Origin: Methanobacteriota archaeon
GTDB taxonomy: Archaea > Methanobacteriota > Methanobacteria > Methanobacteriales > Methanobacteriaceae
Assembly: GCA_023436175.1 (NCBI GenBank)
Contig: JAEZKE010000047.1
Span: forward strand, 1 to 64,000
Direction of reading: 5' to 3'
DNA: 64,000 bases
Shown: piece by piece, positions 61,421 to 64,000 of the stretch
Position numbering within the stretch: position 1 is the stretch's first letter
Layout: each line of letters starts with the position of its first letter
The notes under the pieces: model-generated
Told to the model about the DNA's origin: nothing
The model's input: the letters and a program-made list of their open reading frames with translations, nothing else
Databases searched by the model: none
Program-made: the position numbers and the translations under genes

Positions 61421-62419
61421 ATGAAAATACTTATTCTTGAATATATCACAGCTATGGGAATTGACGATCCATCATTGTGGTCTGAAGGTCAGGCAATGCT
61501 TGATGGATTTTTAGAGGATTTTAAAGATAAAGATGTGGATTACCTAATATCTTTGGATCAGTCTATTTCTGGTAATAATTATTGTAATCCGGTTAAACTT
61601 GAAGGAGAATTAATGGATTGGTTAGGTAAAAATATATCAAATTATGACTCATGTCTCGTAATAGCTCCTGAAGAAAACTTTATTTTATATGATATAACAA
61701 ATTTCATCGAAAAAAAAGGTGTTAATGTTATAGGATCAAGTTCAGATGCAGTAATGACATGTTCTGACAAATTCAAGATGTATGAATCTCTTAAGGATAA
61801 AGTTCCCATAATCGAGACTGAAAAAGTATTTTTTAAGGATATAAATAGTTATAAACCCTTTAATAATAAACGGATTTTAAAACCAGCTGATGGAGTTTCA
61901 TGCTCAGGTATACATGTTGTAAACTCAAAGGACGAAATGAAAAAAGCTGCTTCTTTAATTGAGACCGATATTCCATATTTTATAATTCAAAACTTTATAG
62001 AGGGAACTTCAACCAGTGTGAGTTTGATAACCAATGGCAGCGAAGCAGTTCCATTAAGTCTGAATCTTCAAAATATTCATTTTTCAGACAGTGGAATAAA
62101 TTATAATGGGGGGCAGGTGCCTTTAACCCATGAACTTGAAGATGAAGCAAAGGAAGCGGCAAAAAGAGCTGTAGAGTCAATAAATGGTATTAAGGGTTAT
62201 GTTGGGGTTGACATGATTTTAGGAGATGAAGTACATTTGGTTGAAATAAATTCGAGAATTACAACTCCTTATGTAGCTTTAAGGAATCTTTTGAATTTTA
62301 ATCTTGGTGATGCAATTTTAGATTCCATGGATGGTAAACTACCTTCAAAAATTAATTTACGTGGAACGATATCATTTTGTAAAAAAGATGATGTCTTAAA
62401 GCTTGAAAAGATAGCATGA
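61421..62419 (+). CDS. mfnD: Tyramine-glutamate ligase of methanofuran synthesis
   Basis: The 332-residue ATP-grasp protein begins MKILILEYITAMGIDDPSLWSEGQAML. It has LIAPEEN-type and VIGSSSDAVMTCSDKFKMYESL segments, KRILKPADGVSCSGIHVV (nucleotide-binding strand) and GVDMILGDEVHLVEINSRIT with the metal ligands. It matches MfnD, which joins glutamate to tyramine in making methanofuran, the first carbon carrier of methanogenesis. The ATG at 61421 (MKIL) was chosen; a TTG at 61412 and an ATG at 61415 are just upstream. The next gene, mfnF, acts later in the same pathway. Confidence 0.88.
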   Translation: MKILILEYITAMGIDDPSLWSEGQAMLDGFLEDFKDKDVDYLISLDQSISGNNYCNPVKLEGELMDWLGKNISNYDSCLVIAPEENFILYDITNFIEKKGVNVIGSSSDAVMTCSDKFKMYESLKDKVPIIETEKVFFKDINSYKPFNNKRILKPADGVSCSGIHVVNSKDEMKKAASLIETDIPYFIIQNFIEGTSTSVSLITNGSEAVPLSLNLQNIHFSDSGINYNGGQVPLTHELEDEAKEAAKRAVESINGIKGYVGVDMILGDEVHLVEINSRITTPYVALRNLLNFNLGDAILDSMDGKLPSKINLRGTISFCKKDDVLKLEKIA

Positions 62420-62563
62420 ATGCTGATTAAAGATGTCATAAATTTAATATAAATGCATTAGATTTTGAAAAGTTAAATAAAATAAATCATTGATAAAAAA
62501 ATCTTAAAAATTCAGAAAATTGGAGTACAATGTAAATAATTGAAAATAAATCGAGTGATCTTT

Positions 62564-63580
62564 ATGAAAATTGCAGGATTTGACATAGGTGGAGCAAATA
62601 CAGACATGGCAGTGGTTGACTTTGACGATCAGGGCAACATAACTGCAATAAAAACAGATTTTGAGTATTTTCCAATGTGGTTAAAAAAAGACGAACTTGG
62701 TGATGCTCTTCTACGTTTGCTTGGAGATGATTTGAAAGATGTGGACGCTGTAGGAATATGTATGACTGCAGAGCTTGTAGATGCTTATAAGACAAAGAGA
62801 GAAGGAGTAATTGACATCGCAAAAAAATCTAAAGAATCCTTTTCTGTTCCCATAGGTTTTATTGGGGTAAACGGTGTTTTAAGTTTTGAAGAACTTGTTG
62901 AAAGGCCTGATGAAGTTGCTGCAGCAAACTGGATCGCAACCTCTAAAATAGCAGCTGAAATAGAAGAAAATTGTATAATGATAGATACAGGAAGCACAAC
63001 CACAGATATTATTCCAATTAAAGATGGATCAGAATGTGCTAAAGGTAGATCTGACCTTGAAAGGTTGAAAACTGGAGAATTAGTATACAGTGCAACCCTC
63101 AGGACAAATTTAGCTGCAATAGTAGATAAAGTACCTTTAGGTAATGAAACTGTACGGGTATCTTCGGAGCTTTTCGCAGCTACTGCTGATATTCACATGG
63201 TACTTGGAAATATAACTGAAGAAGATTACAGCTGCAGTACCCCTGATGGGGCAGGAAAATCGAAAGATGAGTGCATGAGAAGAATTTCAAGGGTTATCTG
63301 TGGGGATATGGATATGCTGAGCCAGACAGACATAGAAACGATTGCAAAACATATCTATGATAAACAGGTTGAAAAAGTTGCTGAAGCCCTTTTAGAAGTT
63401 TCAGAAAGAGAAAATCTCACAAAAGTTGTAACTACTGGGCTTGGTATGGATATAATTGGTGCAAAGGCAGCAGAAGTTGCAGGACTTGAATCAACAGGCA
63501 TGGATGCAATACTTAAAAAAGAAGAATGTGTAGTTGCTCCAGCAGTTGGAACAGCGCTGATGATGAGGGACTGTATTTAA
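62564..63580 (+). CDS. mfnF: Methanofuran biosynthesis protein MfnF (hydantoinase A-like)
   Basis: The 338-residue protein has an actin-like ATPase fold of the COG1548 type: MKIAGFDIGGANTDMAVVDF, ICMTAELVDAYKTKREGV, AAANWIATSKIAA, CIMIDTGSTTTDIIPI and VVTTGLGMDIIGAKAAE. MfnF joins gamma-glutamyltyramine diphosphate to aminomethylfuran phosphate, forming the core of methanofuran. A GAGTGATC ribosome-binding site precedes ATG 62564; a TTG start at 62540 would add eight residues unlike the family. Together with mfnD 145 bp upstream it forms a methanofuran pair. Confidence 0.9.
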   Translation: MKIAGFDIGGANTDMAVVDFDDQGNITAIKTDFEYFPMWLKKDELGDALLRLLGDDLKDVDAVGICMTAELVDAYKTKREGVIDIAKKSKESFSVPIGFIGVNGVLSFEELVERPDEVAAANWIATSKIAAEIEENCIMIDTGSTTTDIIPIKDGSECAKGRSDLERLKTGELVYSATLRTNLAAIVDKVPLGNETVRVSSELFAATADIHMVLGNITEEDYSCSTPDGAGKSKDECMRRISRVICGDMDMLSQTDIETIAKHIYDKQVEKVAEALLEVSERENLTKVVTTGLGMDIIGAKAAEVAGLESTGMDAILKKEECVVAPAVGTALMMRDCI

Positions 63581-63711
63581 TTAATTTTAATTTAACTCCT
63601 TTTTATTAAATTAAGACTATCTTTGAATTTGATAACAGCAAATTATAATAAGTTTCAAACTAAAATCCAACCTTTTGAATGCAGGACATAAACTGAGAGC
63701 GTAGTGATTCA

Positions 63712-64000
63712 ATGATTAAGAAAACGTTTATAATACTCATTTTATTCGTGGGTATAGTAGCCGCAGCAGCATTTATGTTATACAATTCCAGTGACCATTC
63801 TACTTTAGGTTCAGATAGCAAAGGATACGTCACAAAAGATGTGTATGCTCATTACAGTACATCTGCCTCTAAAATAGCGGTTATAACCGGGATGCATCCT
63901 CGAGAAATTTCCGCTAAAACAGTTGTACCTGAAGTTATTAAATTATATGCACTTACACACAATGTTGAAATTGTAAATTACAAGGTAACCGTTACTGACA
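63712..64000 (+). CDS. Membrane-anchored M14/succinylglutamate desuccinylase-like protein, partial
   Basis: The frame opens at ATG 63712 and is still open at the window's end, giving 96 residues. It starts with a single signal-anchor helix (KKTFIILILFVGIVAAAAF). A soluble domain follows whose first motif is VITGMHPREISAKTVVPEV; H-P-R-E resembles the zinc-binding H-x-x-E of M14 carboxypeptidases and AstE/AspA proteins. It would act outside the cell, perhaps on pseudomurein peptides, but too little is present to decide. Confidence 0.65.
   Translation, partial: MIKKTFIILILFVGIVAAAAFMLYNSSDHSTLGSDSKGYVTKDVYAHYSTSASKIAVITGMHPREISAKTVVPEVIKLYALTHNVEIVNYKVTVTD

Noticed and set aside
1..64000. tRNA, rRNA and CRISPR arrays
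   Set aside because: I looked for GC-rich islands with T-loop words and for evenly spaced identical repeats. None was found; the hairpin clusters have variable arms and irregular spacing, so they are not CRISPR.

Overview
The window comes from a low-G+C, AT-rich methanogenic archaeon of the Methanobacteriales, most likely genus Methanobacterium. Evidence for this is methenyl-H4MPT cyclohydrolase (mch), two methanofuran biosynthesis genes (mfnD, mfnF), the archaeal FAD synthetase ribL, archaeal SecD/SecF, a DUF39/NIL-ferredoxin homocysteine pair, and cell-wall lysins with pseudomurein-binding repeats. Pseudomurein is found only in Methanobacteriales and Methanopyrus. No rRNA, tRNA or CRISPR array was recognised.

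Layout. 1-15.5 kb: an MFS efflux gene under a PadR regulator, mch, a LigB-type dioxygenase, the homocysteine pair, a lone receiver protein, TldD plus AMMECR1, a hemerythrin protein, a NOG1 GTPase overlapping an Hsp20 gene and followed by a second Hsp20, a SIS isomerase and a ThiN-HIT fusion. 16.3-23.7 kb: three paralogous secreted proteins ending in a Cys-His-Asp transglutaminase (endoisopeptidase-like) domain. Two of them also carry a putative glycoside hydrolase domain and pseudomurein-binding repeats. Long, structured upstream regions separate them. 24-33.7 kb: ribL, a PEP-utilising protein without ATP-grasp domain, hisA, truA, a sugar-nucleotide pair and a probably acquired esterase. 34-45.5 kb: a broken LLM oxidoreductase, a GH15 glucoamylase, secF-secD, a decayed integrase, two tandem DUF389 genes, a SpoIIAA-like gene and a permease broken in a homopolymer. 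45.6-48.2 kb: ChaB, a second APC permease, a short HPP protein and a DUF2795 protein.

48.5-56.9 kb is an accessory island of very AT-rich genes. Its centre is a tight three-gene operon: a 69-residue peptide, an MvdD/graspetide-type ATP-grasp ligase and a multi-pass membrane protein. This looks like an archaeal ribosomal-peptide (RiPP) system. Divergent from it is a protein with an R-x4-H motif typical of HEPN ribonucleases. Next comes a GATC-type (DpnII-like) restriction-modification pair lying between two copies of a ~127-bp direct repeat. 57-64 kb returns to core genes: DUF460, wecB, wecC, mfnD, mfnF and a partial membrane-anchored M14-like gene.

Two features recur across the window. First, intergenic clusters of short, near-perfect hairpins, mostly with 2-3-nt loops and shared flanks (CTCC...GAGAG), appear at ~0.6, 14.3, 15.8, 24.6 and 26.4 kb. 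One runs into the end of hisA. Second, three genes have a good Shine-Dalgarno sequence placed for a start that is not ATG/GTG/TTG (ATT, ATC and CTG). All functional calls come from reading motifs by eye; no database search was run.
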